Source: Mesostigma viride
Lineage: Eukaryota > Streptophyta > Mesostigmatophyceae > Mesostigmatales > Mesostigmataceae
DNA: 64,000 nucleotides
Reading direction: 5' to 3'
Assembly: GCA_009746045.1 (NCBI GenBank)
Contig: RPFO01000418.1
Coordinates: forward strand, 1,305,582 to 1,369,581
Below, in pieces: positions 33,213 through 46,740 of this stretch. The position numbers were made by a program, and so were the translations under genes. Every line of letters begins with the position of its first letter. Positions within the stretch are counted from its first letter, which is position 1. A model generated the notes under the pieces. That model worked only from the letters and a program-made list of their open reading frames with translations, was not told the DNA's origin and searched no databases.

Positions 33213-33990
33213 ATGTACACACATATGTAAATGCATTGAGATATCTGAATCGTCGCGTCCGGCTTTAATTTGACACTGTCAGTACATATAATAGCTCCTC
33301 AGCGGCCGGTATACGTACTCTCAGTAGCTCAATAGGTAGAATTAGGCAAGGTTCATGGACAGGTCGTGAGCGAGTAGGCGGTGGTAATTCGCAACGTAAC
33401 ACATGATGGGACTACAGTAAATCCCCCCGAGGCCACACTGGCACGGCCCGGGCCCTGTCATTCGCAGCCCCTGCCGACTCGGGGGAACACTGCTACTGAA
33501 GTCTGTAATGCACCCTTCTTCGACACTGCAGCTAATGTGCAGGTCCTTCTGACCCTGTCTCGGCAGCACCTATAGTGGAACTGCTCACAGACAGAGCTTA
33601 TGCGGCAAGGCCGCCCTCTACTGTTAGTTTTCCCAGAAAAAGTCCTAAATTTAGGACCACTTGGAATTAAAATATACTACTATACATGCAAACATTAAAA
33701 TTTGACCCTGGCATTCTTGCCCATGACAGATAACACACTTTTTTAGTTTCTATCAAAAACCTGGGTTCAAATAATAACATTTAGTGCCTGAATGGACCCT
33801 GGCCCATGGCAGGCCTCAAACCGCGAATTTGGTCAAAATGAGAATTTAGGACCAATAGGACCAATTAGTGTCAACGCATGACCTTGCTATCCACACGGTC
33901 CCTTGAGCATCTTACAAGCGCTAGGGGACCCTACGAGGCCTTGGGATGGCGGGGCAGCGTATATATAACAAGGCCATAACCTGCTGTGGC
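33213..33990. other. Unassigned, contains palindrome GTCCTAAATTTAGGAC
   Basis: No gene seen. The 18-mer AGTCCTAAATTTAGGACC at 33641-33658 occurs again at 36129-36146. Confidence 0.4.
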
Positions 33991-34004
33991 TGCCTCTATA
34001 TATT

Positions 34005-35009
34005 AAAAATATAATTACTTACAGCAGAGTGAAATCACTCAAACCAAAGCAAACGCCCAGCTATAAACCTATATACAGAGCCATGTCAAAGCTCTATACT
34101 ACGAAGTACGATAAGACCAATGGAAACGCCTAACGGGAGGAACCTAATAGCCCTGCTGCACCGCAAAATCAGCCCGCGTACGGCGGAGCATGATGTCCGC
34201 CATGGCCCGAGTCAGCGCCACCGACAAGCGCTGACGCCAATATGACGTCCAGGTCCGCGCCGACCATGGGGCCCGCTGGCCCTCCAGGTCCAGCCGGTCC
34301 TCCCGGAGCCGGCAACACTCCTTGAAGAAGGCGGAGGTCAGGGGCCCCATGGCCCCAAACTCCTCCAGGACAAAGGGCACCACACGATGGTGCCCGACGT
34401 CGCCGTAGGCCAGGAGCTTGGCCCGCTCCGCCCGGTCCGCCGTGTAACCTGCCGTGAGGGAGGCCCCAGCCACGTGGCTAAGAGCCAAGGGCCGCGCCAC
34501 CGAAACGTCAATAAGCAGATGCCGGCCACCCCCCTCAAAGTCCAGCACCACGATGTCAGGCCGGTGGTTGGGGGAATAGAAGGCAGCGCCATCCGCATCC
34601 TCGGACCGGATGTTCGCGTGGGGGAAAACCGACCGAATCATGGCGAGCACCACCGTCAGGAGGACAGTGTGCAAATACAAATACCAATTCTGATTCTGTT
34701 GGCCCCCCATGCAGGCAAGGTAGTGAGTCCCGTGGGATCCAGCGGCTGCCCACAGCTACCACAAGGCCGCCCGGCCGGAACAAGAGGCTGCGGGGCAAAT
34801 AGCTGGTGCCGGAGCGCCACCGAGTAGTGGCTGGGAGCCAAGGCGAATGGGGGGGCCATGGGAAGAGCACGAAGGTACGCCGAGCCCACACTCCGCAAGG
34901 AAAGCGAGAACAGCCACGCACGTCCCTGGGCGTTGAGGTCCGCGAAAAGAGCAATCCAATCAGCCGTGTGCAGAATACCCGCGTAGGTTCTGCACCCCCT
35001 GGGAGGTAT
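34005..35009 (-). mobile_element. RLE-type LINE, 5'-truncated copy with 14-bp TSD
   Basis: A 1,005-bp insertion bounded by CTGCCTCTATATAT at 33991-34004 and 35010-35023. It encodes the 188-aa endonuclease-like C-terminus (34144-34710), identical in most places to the copy at 683-1219. The upstream frames (34556-35089) hold the zinc-binding region. Like copies 1 and 2, it sits in a target containing TATATAT. Confidence 0.9.
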
Positions 35010-35023
35010 CTGCCTCTATATAT

Positions 35024-37390
35024 ACGTGCGTAACATGTAAACCATACTGTATATACTGTCTGAGAACACCCTGAACGACTGCAGGCCATAGGACCATGGT
35101 TTACACTAACACATGAGTAAAACTGCTCTTACGCATGTGTGTTTTAGCTGCAGCGGACGACGAAGATAGAGACGTAAAAAATTGTATGATGTAAACCAAC
35201 TATGTGTGACAGTTATGTGCACATAGAGCGTCCCCTCTTTTTAGGCATAGCTTACTGACTCAAAACACCACGACAGCGTTGCCAGCTACACTCATGATCT
35301 AGGGCACCCCGGCATGTACCTGCTACAGTCTTACGTCGCCTCATTCCAGATGGTTGCAAAAAAGTCGCTGAAATCCGCAGCGAGGTCAGCTTTCCGAGAG
35401 CTGAGCGCACCAAAGCTGGCCAACCGGTTCGAAAATGATATAAACCACGCTTGTGCTGCGTTCTAGGTCCAAGAAATACCGAAAGTGAAGACCTATAAGG
35501 TGCGCTCGCTGCCCAGCCTGAACGTCCCTAAAACACGGTCGACCATGGAAATCGGGCAAGAATATCACGGCCCAGGCGCTCCCATGTCAAATACTCCGTT
35601 TATAAACTCCAGACTATAATCAAAATCGTCCACAAAAATTTCCTGGCTTGATTCGCACCACCATTGCTAATACACTAACATGTTTGTGCCAAAATCGACC
35701 CTCCGCGAGCAGGCGATCTGCGACCCATTTGTGTTGTGCCGCTGTGCTACAGCACTACACATAAAAACTTGCGCAGAAAATTTCACAGCCTTTAAGCATA
35801 ACTAACGACCTTTCGTTTTTGCTACTGGGCGCCCGAAATGATAAACGCACGTGAAAACGCCGGCCACGATTGTCAGGTCGCCATATCCACCTCAGATCAT
35901 TCCCGCACTCACTTTTTCGCTCCAAAATCGGTTATATTTTTGGTCGAGGTACCTACTTTCCCGCCATTATACCCGGTACCCGGGTACGGAATCCGGGTAC
36001 CATGTGCCGGTACCACGGGTCGGGTACATCATGCCGGGTACGGTCCACATGGGGTACGGTCCATATAGTGACACCCCCCCCCCGGTACCTCGGTTATAGT
36101 GACCTCTCTAGAGGACAAATTAGGACAAAGTCCTAAATTTAGGACCGTGAGTGGATTAACACTACTTTGGACTCAGCCACCTCCTGGGCTCTCCGCTATT
36201 ACTCCGGTCTCCGACCCTCGACGGCAAGGCCGGTGGACTCACTGAAGAAAAGTGTCCGGCTTGCCACCATCACGCTGCTGGGAAATTCGGAGCTGCTACC
36301 AGTATCTGGATCTGCGGAAGCAGCAGCGCTAGCTAGCCCTTGCCGGTACGGTGGCGCAGAAGGTTGCCATGGAGCTGATAAAGTCTGATTTCGCAGGCCA
36401 CTTGGCTGCGGCGCTTGAGGACAACGTGGCCCTGACAAGGTGGCAGTCCAGGTCGCCGGCGCACTGACGGAGGTCTACAGTCGCCGGCACCCTATGTAGC
36501 GGCGCAGGTGGCCGGCAATTTAGTTGGAACGAGTCTAACGACGATGGACAACTGCCGAAAGCTGAAATGGAAGGATGGTTGTATTAGCAATAATACAATG
36601 AGAGTAGTGTAAGCTTGAGGGCTCAGAATGGAACGTCTGGGCAAACTCGGGTGCTGCGGCACTCCCCAGTGCTACGCCTATATGCCTATGGCAGTGCTAC
36701 CTGCAGCACCTACCAGTGGACATGCAACTGTACACTGCAATGCCATGCGACCACGTCACTAGCATCAACTACACTCGGCCCGTCAGACCCGGATAACCCG
36801 GATCTGGCGGGTCGAGCTAGAGTCTAGGCACAGTCTGGCACTAACCGCACATCAGTCCACATGCATGACACCTCAGTACCGTACACCCTGCCGTACAGTA
36901 CTGAGGTGTCCCGCTCAGCCGCGGTAGGCAATACGCGGCGCGCAGGCCGGAAATCCGTGTGTCAGCCTAAGCATCTCATCTAACTCCCATTATGTTTTCC
37001 TTTCAGGTTGAAGGCTAGCGACTTCAAGCCTGATCCTGCCCAGCTAGGAGACTGACTCCAAGCTGACTGAGGTGCTGAGCAACTGACACCCATACTGCAA
37101 CATCTGGACTGAAAAAGATGGGCCCCAGAACTCGTGCAATACTTGTGATGGCATCACGTTTAGCTCAACATGCCCGGGGAGTTCCTCCTCCTCGCGAGCT
37201 CACAAGGGAGATAGCTATGCCTGTCTGCCTATCCATGCAGGGAGTGCATCACCAGCCAAGAGAGCCATTGTAAAAAATGCCAAGGTAACCGTTTAAGAGG
37301 TTCCATTTTGTTCCATCATCATCGCCCACTCAGAGAAAAAAACACCCAGCCAGGCTGGGTCAACTGAGCTCAGGTCACCTGCAACCTGAG
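35024..37390. other. Unassigned, with GGTACC-rich segment and hairpin
   Basis: No coding frame with a motif. About 35970-36095 is dense in GGTACC / GGGTACGG motifs, and AGTCCTAAATTTAGGACC follows at 36129. A hairpin with 13-bp arms (GACACCTCAGTAC) lies at 36867-36910. The rest shows nothing recognisable. Confidence 0.45.
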
Positions 37391-37392
37391 GA

Positions 37393-37660
37393 GTGACAGG
37401 AGACAGGTTTATTTCACCCTGCACTGTCCATGTTGCACCTGCACAACATGTGAGGACCAGCCACCCCTGCCCTGCACAGAGGGGGCTGAAGTCCTAGTGA
37501 CAGGTGACAGGACTATGACATCCTGGACCCGTCCACGTTGCACCTGCACAACGTGTGAGGACCAGCCACCCCTGCCCTGCACAGTGGTGGCTGAATTCCT
37601 GGTGACAGGTGACAGGAATATTGCATCCTGCACCTGTGCTGAGCACGTTGTACTAGACAA
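37393..37660. repeat. ~108-bp tandem repeat, about 2.4 copies
   Basis: Units share TGACAGG, TTGCACCTGCACAA, GTGAGGACCAGCCACCCC and CTGCCCTGCACAG. The array lies downstream (minus strand) of retroelement A and may be part of its LTR or an unrelated minisatellite. Confidence 0.85.
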
Positions 37661-38058
37661 CATGACAGCGCCCATGCCTTGACTGCCACTGAACAGTGAG
37701 GCCAGGTGGCCCAGGAGATCCACAGTGAACTGGGGTCCTGGGTAACCACCTGTCAAGGGAGCTTTGACCCTCCACTTGAATGGGAGGCACCTGAGCCACT
37801 GAGCTCAAGGCCAATCCACCAAGGCATACAACCCTAGTGGAGAAAGAATGTGAGATACATCCCCTGCCCACCTATGAAAGTGGGCATAACGAAATTCCAT
37901 GGTGTTGAAAAAATCGAAACAGATTTTATTGGCATAGGGCACGCAGATGCATGAAAACAGACTCCAACCAACCCCCCTTGCTGGAAGCCACAACCTACCC
38001 CTTGGACCTGCCCAAGGGGTACTGGGTTACCTAGGCGGCCCTGGTTAACAGGACCCTG

Positions 38059-38677
38059 CTAGGCGTCCCCCCGATGGGGCAGGGTTGCCTGCTTGCCATA
38101 CGGGTTCATCAAGTGGTACAACAGCTGATATTGTTCAGCTGCCTGCTGAGGCACTTTAGTGAGTGCATCAGCAGCGTTGTGTTTGTCCTCCACGTGACGG
38201 GTGCCGGGTGGACTCCCAGTAGGTGGACTCCTGTTTAAGGACCACCCAGTCAAGATCAGTGTGCACAGCATAGGGGTTAGCAAGGAAACTGAGGACTGAC
38301 TGACTGTCAGTGAGCAAGTGTGCCACCACCCCAGCATTGCTGCCTGCCTGCATCTGCAACCAAACCAGCACATGATTCAAGTACCTGGCATGAAGCACTG
38401 CTGACACCACTGCCCTGCACTCAGCAGCATTGCTGCTGACAGCCTTGCGTCTATGCAACCGGCTGTACCATGAAATGAGAGACAAGGGTGCATCATCATT
38501 CTGCACAAAATACAAGCCTGACTCCCTTGCCTGCAACTTGGTAATCTGCCTGGACTCCATGGAACTATCCATCATAGCTTGGATGTGAATGGTTTTATGG
38601 AGATCCAAGGAGTGCAAGATAAGGGGAGGGCCTTCCTGGAGAGTTTTGGTGATGGCTTTGTGACCTACTTGCATCAA
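38059..38677 (-). pseudogene. RNase H of retroelement A
   Basis: RNase H catalytic contexts in order: AMMDSSMESRQ (Asp), SNAAECRAVV (Glu), HLLTDSQSVLSFL (Asp) and, after a frameshift near 38220, DKHNAADALTK (the copia-type end motif). The C-terminus (38059-38130) continues QYQLLYHLMNPYG, which aligns with the restored C-terminus of element B. Confidence 0.78.
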
Positions 38678-38687
38678 GACATCATCC

Positions 38688-38926
38688 CAGCAACTGCGTG
38701 AGTGACCCCCTCTTTTCCCCCTGTTCCCCCCTGCGTGTCCCCCCCGTTCCGCGCCGAGTGCTTGGGGATCTATGATGTCCTTTCGTCGAGGCGGCAGTGG
38801 AGATTACAGGACTTCTGTTCGGACCGGGGGCTCCGGGGGGTCCAAGGGGTCTAGGGGGTCTAGGGGGACTGGGGGCTGCAGAGGCTCTGGGGGGGTAGCT
38901 CACGTAGTTGCTGGTCATCAACTCTG
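38688..38926. mobile_element. ~240-bp inverted-repeat insertion between RT and RNase H
   Basis: Element B has no counterpart of this stretch between its RT and RNase H. The ends form an imperfect inverted repeat of about 24 bp (CCAGCAACTGCGTGAG... and its counterpart ...CACGTAGTTGCTGG). The interior is C/G-rich with CTAGGGGG-type repeats. It is best read as a small MITE-like insertion; part of the left inverted repeat may be original coding sequence. Confidence 0.5.
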
Positions 38927-38929
38927 CTA

Positions 38930-39833
38930 ACCACAGCCAGGTGAGGTGCACACGTTGAGCACAACCACCCCAGCTTGCCTCTAATGGTGGGACAGTCTCC
39001 AGGTTTGATTTTGGTTTGTAAAACCTCCAAGCAACTGTGCATGTAATCATTGGGAGAGTAAAGTGCACACACCCACTGGTTTTGATGCTGCTGGAGTTGT
39101 AACATTGTGCCACAAAATTTTATGGCAGTGGTGCCCAGCTCTACTTGCTTGCCAATTTCAAAATGCTGTGACACTTGTTGTATGAAATCATCTACAGCAC
39201 GCCTTGGCCCAGCAATCAGCTGATCATCCCCATGCCACACAAAGGTGAGTATGCCATGAGGGTGTGGGACCACAAAGAAGCAAGGGTCTATGTCATCATA
39301 TCTAGCCCCTAGCTTTTCAAACACCGCCTGAGCTGACATCCTGAAAATTCGAGGAGCTGATTGCAGCCCTTCAACACCTATGTTAGCTTTCAGGTACTGC
39401 TGAGGGATGTGTTTTGCCCAAACTCTGGGAGTGGAGACTACATACACCTGACCATGCCACACTTGTTGTGCTATCTCAGGTGAGCCTTTCAGGAAGCCCT
39501 TTTAATGTCTGTAGCCTTACATACATAGTCATCCCCGTCATTGAGATGACCCACAAAGACAGACAGCAAGATTTTAAGAGAGGTCTGCTGAATGCCTGGT
39601 GTGTACAACTCTGCCTCTGTCAGATCAGTGGTGCCCTTGAACTCTGTCACACAAGGTCTAGCATGGAAAATGACTGACCCATCTGCTGCTGGCTTATGTT
39701 TACACACAAACTTCAGGCGCAAGTGCTTGCACCCTGCAGGCTTTTTGTCAATAGGTGTGACAGGTGGAGTATGAGAAGGGCTAAGAGGATCTGGCACTAC
39801 CCATTCTTCCCTGGCCTTGTTGAAGGCCTCCAC
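38930..39833 (-). pseudogene. Copia-like reverse transcriptase of retroelement A
   Basis: The N-terminal part (39489-39833) holds KHLRLKFVCKHK, ELYTPGIQQ and CKATDIKRA (motif A with the catalytic Asp). A one-base deletion at about 39490 shifts the frame; the next ORF (38860-39462) carries LKANIGVEGLQSAPRIFR (copia LYGLKQAPR-type), DDIDPCFF and FVWHGDDQLIAGP (motif C, HGDD in place of YVDD). It ends with TIRGKLGWLCSTCAPHLA. The closest relative seen is element B at 49634-50919. Confidence 0.78.
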
Positions 39834-40049
39834 CCATTTTAGGAATTAACCTATGTGTGTGCGACAATCTTGCTCTATCTGTTCATAAGAAAGAGGAGAC
39901 ATTTTAGCCGTGACATCATGCTTGCCCAATCCAAAGGAAGTGGGATGAAGTTTTTGGTTGTGAACCAAGTCTGCCACACAGGGTTCTTGCCCTGGGGCAT
40001 ACTTGGGTGTAGCAAATTTTACAGAAGCAATGTTGGTGTTAAGAAGTTT

Positions 40050-40390
40050 TTGAAGAGAAATTTTGAAATGATTCAGATCAACACCACCCAGGTCCTGGAT
40101 GGATAGTCTATCACTGGAGATAATGACACCAGGGTAAGAGAGAAAGGGATCCCCCAACAAAGCATTCCCTTTATAACCTTCCAATACCTGAAAAGGGTGG
40201 GGATACCAAGTATAGTCAACATGACCTGACCTTGTACCTTGAGGGATGACTGCCCTGAGAAATCAGCCACATGGTGCCAGGGTGAAGGTTCCAAAGGCAT
40301 ATGGGGCACAGCCAGGGCACTGATAATGCTGACCTGGGCTTGTGTGTCCACTGCAACCATAAATGGGCTATTGTCATTCTGCCCAACCTT
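40050..40390 (-). pseudogene. Aspartic-protease-like domain of retroelement A
   Basis: Downstream of integrase the frame has FMVAVDTQAQVSIISALAVP, the pattern around the active-site Asp of retropepsins, but with Gln where DTG/DSG has Gly. After a frameshift near 40180 it continues with GNALLGDPFLSYPGVIIS, resembling the C-terminal LLGxDFL motif. The position between integrase and RT is unusual. The loss of Gly suggests decay, or that the domain is not a working protease. Confidence 0.55.
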
Positions 40391-41611
40391 CCCCACCTTA
40401 GCTGATCCTGCAGCAGTTTGAGCTTTAGCTCTATGAGCTGATTGTAAAATGCGAACAGCTTCTGCTAGGCTGCGTTTGGAAGATGCAGCTAGTGGCTGAG
40501 CTGTGTTCACAATTGAAGAGGTGAGAGGTTGCTGATCACCTGTTTTGCCATTGTAACCCTCTGCTGCAGGGGGCCAAGCCTGCAGTGACTGCCTACAATC
40601 ATCAAGGGTGACCTGGGTGTCACAGTGGGTGTGGCTCTCACACTCACCAGTGGGTGTTCCAAACAACCACTCACTGGGCAACGCTGGGATGCCAGGCAAC
40701 TGTACAGGGCTGTCGGCCAACAGCTCTTCCTCCTCTGCCACGTCTGACACAGTTGGAAAATACAATTTCATCCTGTGAGGTGAACACCTGTGAATCTTTC
40801 CCGTGTCATTGTGTTTAACCAGCACTGTCCTGCCAGTGGTATTAAACTTTAGGATGGTGGCTGGCCCATGCCAGGTACCCACCTTGCCTAGTCCCGACTC
40901 CTTGTAGAATAGGACCTGGTCCCCTTCTCTGAAGGTGGGACGTGGATGCTTTGCATCCTTGACAGCTAACCTGCTAGCTGTATGTGCTCGCTGTGCATTG
41001 TATAGGGCTAGTACCTCAGGTGGATAAATGCCTGCATGCAATCCATCTGGTGTAATGATCACCCCTTGTGGGGTTTTCATGAGTGGCCTCCTGTTGAGGA
41101 CTTGGCACAGCCTGGTGGACCACAGAGCTCTGTCAGCATATGACCCACTGTCAGCCAGCAGATTACCATCTTCCTTGGCTACAAGGGTTTTAATGGACCT
41201 GATGGCCCTTTCAATAATGCCTTGCCTCTCATGATCTTCTAGCCCAGCCAGATCAATAGCCTCACACCCTGGTTCATTGGCAAGACACGTGAACTGTTGA
41301 TCCAGTAACAATGCCTCCACAGGGTAGTACCTGGCCTGAGCAATCAAGAGAGCCCTGAGCAACTGTGTCTTGTCCATTCCAGGTAATGGTTCAATGGTTG
41401 TATACCGTGACCATGCATCGTGCCAAGTAAGATTGTCCTTTTATATGAAAGACATCTCCTACCACCCTGCCCTTGCACTTAGGTGGGGTAGCTACATGCC
41501 ACTTAGGGGGTTTGGGTGCATTGAACTGACAATGCTGGCAGTGGGATCTGACCACCTGGCATGCACGTCTGAGTGCTGCCCCCCCTATTGCTGCTGCCAC
41601 CACCTCTGCAC

Positions 41612-42343
<732 letters not shown>

Positions 42344-44909
42344 GGTGACAGGTCTCTTGCTCCTGTCTTCCCGTCTCCCTGTCCTCCTCCTCCCTATCCT
42401 CCCCCCTGACCCTCTTTACAGAGGTGCCCATGGCCCCCTGGCTGAGTGGGGCCAGGGCCAGCTTGATATAATCCAATGCCTCCTTCATGTCCTCCCAGTA
42501 CTTTGCCATTCCTGTTGCAAGCATAGCGTAGGTGTTTTTGTCAAGTTTGAGTTTCTCAAGGAAGGAATGCAGCAAGAACTTGTGATCTAGCTGCTGGACA
42601 TCAGGACGTGCTTTGATGGCTAGCTCATATTTCTTGGTCTCAGCCACATAGTCTACGGAGGTGACCCTGTATTCCTCTACCCACCTGAATGCCCCATACA
42701 TGTCCACAGATGAGGGGGTGGAGAGGAGGTCAGTTAGCTCCTTCATGAAGGCCTCCCAAACTGCCCTAGCCTGCGTGTCCTGCCACTTGGGATACCTACG
42801 CTGGAAGACAAGGATGAGATTCTGAATCTGAGAGGAGGACTGATGGTAAAAATCCCCCTGCATGAGAGATCCAAACCAATTCTTGACATTCAGTTCCTCC
42901 CTAGCCAGCTGTAGAGAGAGAAGTGCATGATTCCCCTGCTCCCTAGTATGCCCCTCAGGCAGCCCCCTGACATTAATCCTATCCACAGGACGGTTTTCAT
43001 TGTATGTGGGCCACCTGGAGGGGGATGCAGGGGGTGAGGGAGAAGATGGTGTTGCTGCTGCAGCATTCACAGGAGAGACATGCTGAGAGGGAGGTGCTAC
43101 TGAGTGAGCTGAGCAGGAGAGCAAGCATGGGCTGTGTAGGAGGGTAGGCAACATAGGGGTGGGCTGGGTGGGGGTGTGAGTATGTGTGACTTCCCGCCTC
43201 CTGCTGCGGGCCTCCTCCCAGTCATGGAAGGTGGGAGAGAGAGACACGTCATCGTCAGTAGGGTTAGTAAAATCATGATGCAGCCAGGTAGGCAACCACC
43301 TACCCGCCCCTGCCAGGATGGCATTGTGCAGGAGCTCCAGGAGTCGCACCAGGCGAACCCTGTTACCCTGCACCCTCCTTCCTGAGAGGAGGGCCTGCAG
43401 GGCAGGCAGCAAGTCGTCACACACCCTGCGTGTGGCCGCTTGGAGGTTGGGCAAGCCCAGGATGTGCGTGATAATCGCACACACCAGGCTGCCCGCCTCC
43501 GCGACGTGCATCTGCTGGCTCCTGTCGGCCAGCCCACGGAAGGAGGCTGTGGCAGCCTGAATGGCCCGCCACACAGACTCATCACCCAGGGTGATGAAGT
43601 CCCGACCTTCCAGATCGCCGTCCAGCCGTGCCGGCTGCTGCCCTGCCCAGGTGGGACCCTGAGGCCCCTCCGGCCCAGCCAGGGCCTTGTCCCTGTTGCG
43701 ACTGGAGGGGGCCTGCCCCCCAGAGCCGCTGGAGGTGCCAGTGACACCCTCCATGGGAGTTACCTCCCCCGCCTGCGCCAGAGGCGCCGGCGTCGCTGCC
43801 GGGGTCCCTGCGACCCCGGGAGCTGGCGTCGCCGCCGGGGTCCCTGCAACCCCGGTGGCCTCCTCAGCCACCTGGCCCCCCACACTGGGCGGGGGAGCCC
43901 GCTGCTGAGGCTGGACCCTCTGACCTGCCAGAGGGTCCTGGGTGGTTTCACCACCCATGGGCGTGGTAGGGGCGACTGCCGCCCCGCGCTCCGTCGCAGG
44001 CGGCATCGCAGCCGCCTCGCGCCTCTCCGGGCCCCAGCCAACTGGCGTGACTTGGGGCCACGGCGGCAACGGAGTCAGCGTGATCTCCTGCTTGGCGACC
44101 ACGCGCAGCGCCTCTCTCTGACGCTGCCTGGACGCCCACTGATCCACAGTGCCTGGATTGCGCCTCGGCCTATTGGCGAAGCACCACATCCAAACTGCCA
44201 CCTGGATCATGTTGAACTGCATCCGCAAACGATTCTCGAGCAGCGTGTGCGTCCGATGAACATCCATCGCATGCGCCGGCTCATCGGCGGTCAACTGAAA
44301 ACGCTGACGAATGATCCAGCCGTTCACCGAGATGAACGCTGGGATGTCATCTTCCCCGATGGGGAGAAGATACGGTAAGCGCCCGAACTCAACAGGCGGC
44401 GGAACATGCGCACCATACCGGTCGATGTCCAGGATGGCCATCTGTAACCGGCCCACCGAGAGATTACCAGACGTCGCCGGCGTCTGGGAAGAAATCTCTA
44501 GCGAAGGCCGTGGCCTCACAGGCGGCACCTCCCCGTCCTCTTCCGAGGAGTCACTCCGTTCACGACCCCCATCACCTGCGATGGGGGAATTACGTGCCCG
44601 GGGGACCTGCCCCCCGGGTGCCATGGCGGACGAGCCGCCAGTGGCAAACGGACGTCCGCTCGCCATCCCCCGGGCGCCGGTCCCCACCTGCGGGGTCCGA
44701 CGCCTGGGGTGGTCGGCGACCACCGTGCGGAAGGTGACGCTAGGCGTCACCCTCGCTGCATCGTTGGATTTGCGCAGCAACTCGTCAGCAGAGCTTGTGA
44801 GCTCCTGGTCCTTGCCGGCTGGAATGACCCTAGGCTGCTGGCTAGCAACCTTTATCCTCACACCAGGCCTACGACCCTCGATAGGCTCGCCACTCGTCGT
44901 GACGACCAA

Positions 44910-46363
44910 GGTTCGTGTGTGAAGACGCTCGTTGCCTCGTTGAGCCTCGAGCTATATGCAACCTCGTTCCATCCTTGTTCCTCGGTCATGAGCAACGCTG
45001 GGCAACGCTACATTGCCAGAGCCTCGTATCGCTGCCTTGCATCCTCGTTGCAGGCAGCATACAGGAATCTCTGGCTATCCTGTGTCTAGGACAGCACAGG
45101 ACCTGCCACAGTCCTGCAAGGACTTACATCCTTGCAGACCTGCTGGCTGGTTACTGGCTTCTACTAGCCACAGTACCGTTGAGCCCTCAGTACACTGTGT
45201 CCCAGTCACGTGAGAGTCCAGGCTAAGCCTGTGCAGGCACGGCCTGCCACGTGTCCTGTCCACTATGCCCTGAGTGTGCACCGCCCTCGCCCACCGGTCG
45301 GCAGTACTTCGGGACTTGATAACTTTCTCGTCCCTTGTCTGTTCTAGGCGGTTGACACGGCGTTGGAAAGGTCTCCTCAACCTGCATCCATCTAGCACAT
45401 TGGTGCCCCAATATGCTAACTCCAACCCTTTCTTGTTTTGGAGCTTGGACCAGCCTGAGAACCTATCAGCCACTGTCCCCACAAGCCTTCAGACATCTGA
45501 TCCCTCTCAGAGACCAGACCTGCCTTTTCTTTTGGAACCTGAGGTGCCTCCAAATATTAGCTAGGCCTGCTCATTGGTTCAAAGGTTGCCCTCTGACCCA
45601 CATGACATCCCAACCCTTTCTTTGGGAACCTGGTGTAGATTAAAGTTAGGTCTTCACTTAGTCAGAGGAGTTTGGATAGAGGAGTCCATGAACGTACTAT
45701 TGTGAGTTCCTGGTCATCCAGTTATCACAGGCGCCCGTTCATATGGCGCCCGCCACGGAGCCTCCTTTATCTTTTAAATCCTTCCAAAGACTGAGAGAGC
45801 CCTGACAAATGTTAGCCAACACATGGGGAGCCCATGTCCTCACTGAGTCTCACTCAGGATTCATACATGCCAGGCTGAGGTCAGCTGGGGAATCGAACCC
45901 CACCCCATATCCTCCAGGTTTGGATCAGCTCCTGGAACTGAGCATCACAAACAACAAGACATGACAATAACAAGATTATGTTTTATTATTAAAGGAGTAT
46001 AACCCATAGTGAGGCCCCTGGCAACCACGTCCAACATGGTCACACAACCAGGGATTTTATTAGCATGCAACAGGTTGGTTACAGAGAATATATACAAATG
46101 TACAGCAACCTGTTAGAGCCAACACTTGGGCTGCCCTTGCAGGGTCCATTCCATGAAGACCCAAGGCCCATTACAAAGTCCTTAAGACTCTTCTGCAGCT
46201 CCATGACAGAGCCAGGCGAAATTCTCAGCCAGGGGAGTGACTCCACCCTGACCCCTGTCCAGCAGACTGAGAGTGTGTCTGAACTCTGAAGGACCTGCTG
46301 TCAGCCACCACGTGGCTGCCCAGCCCACTGGGATGCCTCCCACCTAGAGCAAGGCTGTCTGGT
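44910..46363. other. Between retroelements A and B: probable LTR and leader sequence
   Basis: This stretch should contain the 5' leader/LTR of A (right-hand side of A, minus strand) and the 3' end/LTR of B. No repeated LTR pair could be matched by eye. Short inverted repeats occur near 45085-45145 (CTGCAAGGA/TCCTTGCAG). A tRNA-like T arm lies at about 45886-45905 on the minus strand. Confidence 0.4.
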
Positions 46364-46429
46364 CTACTCTGGCCCTCCCCCCTTGGAGGCCATGAGCCCA
46401 CGAAGCACACTAGGAACTCAATTTCTGAG

Positions 46430-46740
46430 AAAATTCTCAAAACCCCTCAATTTTCTCACCCCTTTGAGAAAAAAGGTGAGAAAAGTGAGAAAAATCTCAA
46501 TTTTTTTCCGCAAACGCTAGGCAACAAAATCTCACCAGGGTGAGATTTTGGTGAGAAAAAGGGGGTTTGGGTGAGATTTGGGTGAGAAAAAACCCTAAAG
46601 TGAGAAAAAAGGTGAGAATGGGTGAGAAAAAGTGAGAAAAAGTGAGAAAATTGAGAAGTTTCTCACCAACACGAGAAAAATCACTAACACGAGAAAAATC
46701 ACAAGTCAACGTGGTGAGAAATTTCTCACCAAGAGTGTAA
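46430..46740. repeat. Left subterminal GTGAGAAA array
   Basis: Many copies of GTGAGAAA / GGTGAGAAAAA, mostly in one direction, within about 310 bp of the TIR. In CACTA elements such motifs bind a transposon-encoded protein; that role here is inference. Confidence 0.85.

Noticed and set aside
38688-38926. Spliceosomal intron (GTGAGC...CGCAG on the minus strand) between RT and RNase H
   Set aside because: Joining those boundaries gives a stop within a few codons and does not match element B across the junction; the inverted-repeat ends favour an insertion.
45880-45955. tRNA-like sequence on the minus strand (good T arm, D-arm-like GCTC...GAGC)
   Set aside because: The acceptor strands do not pair and the anticodon arm is poor; at most a tRNA relic or tRNA-derived repeat.
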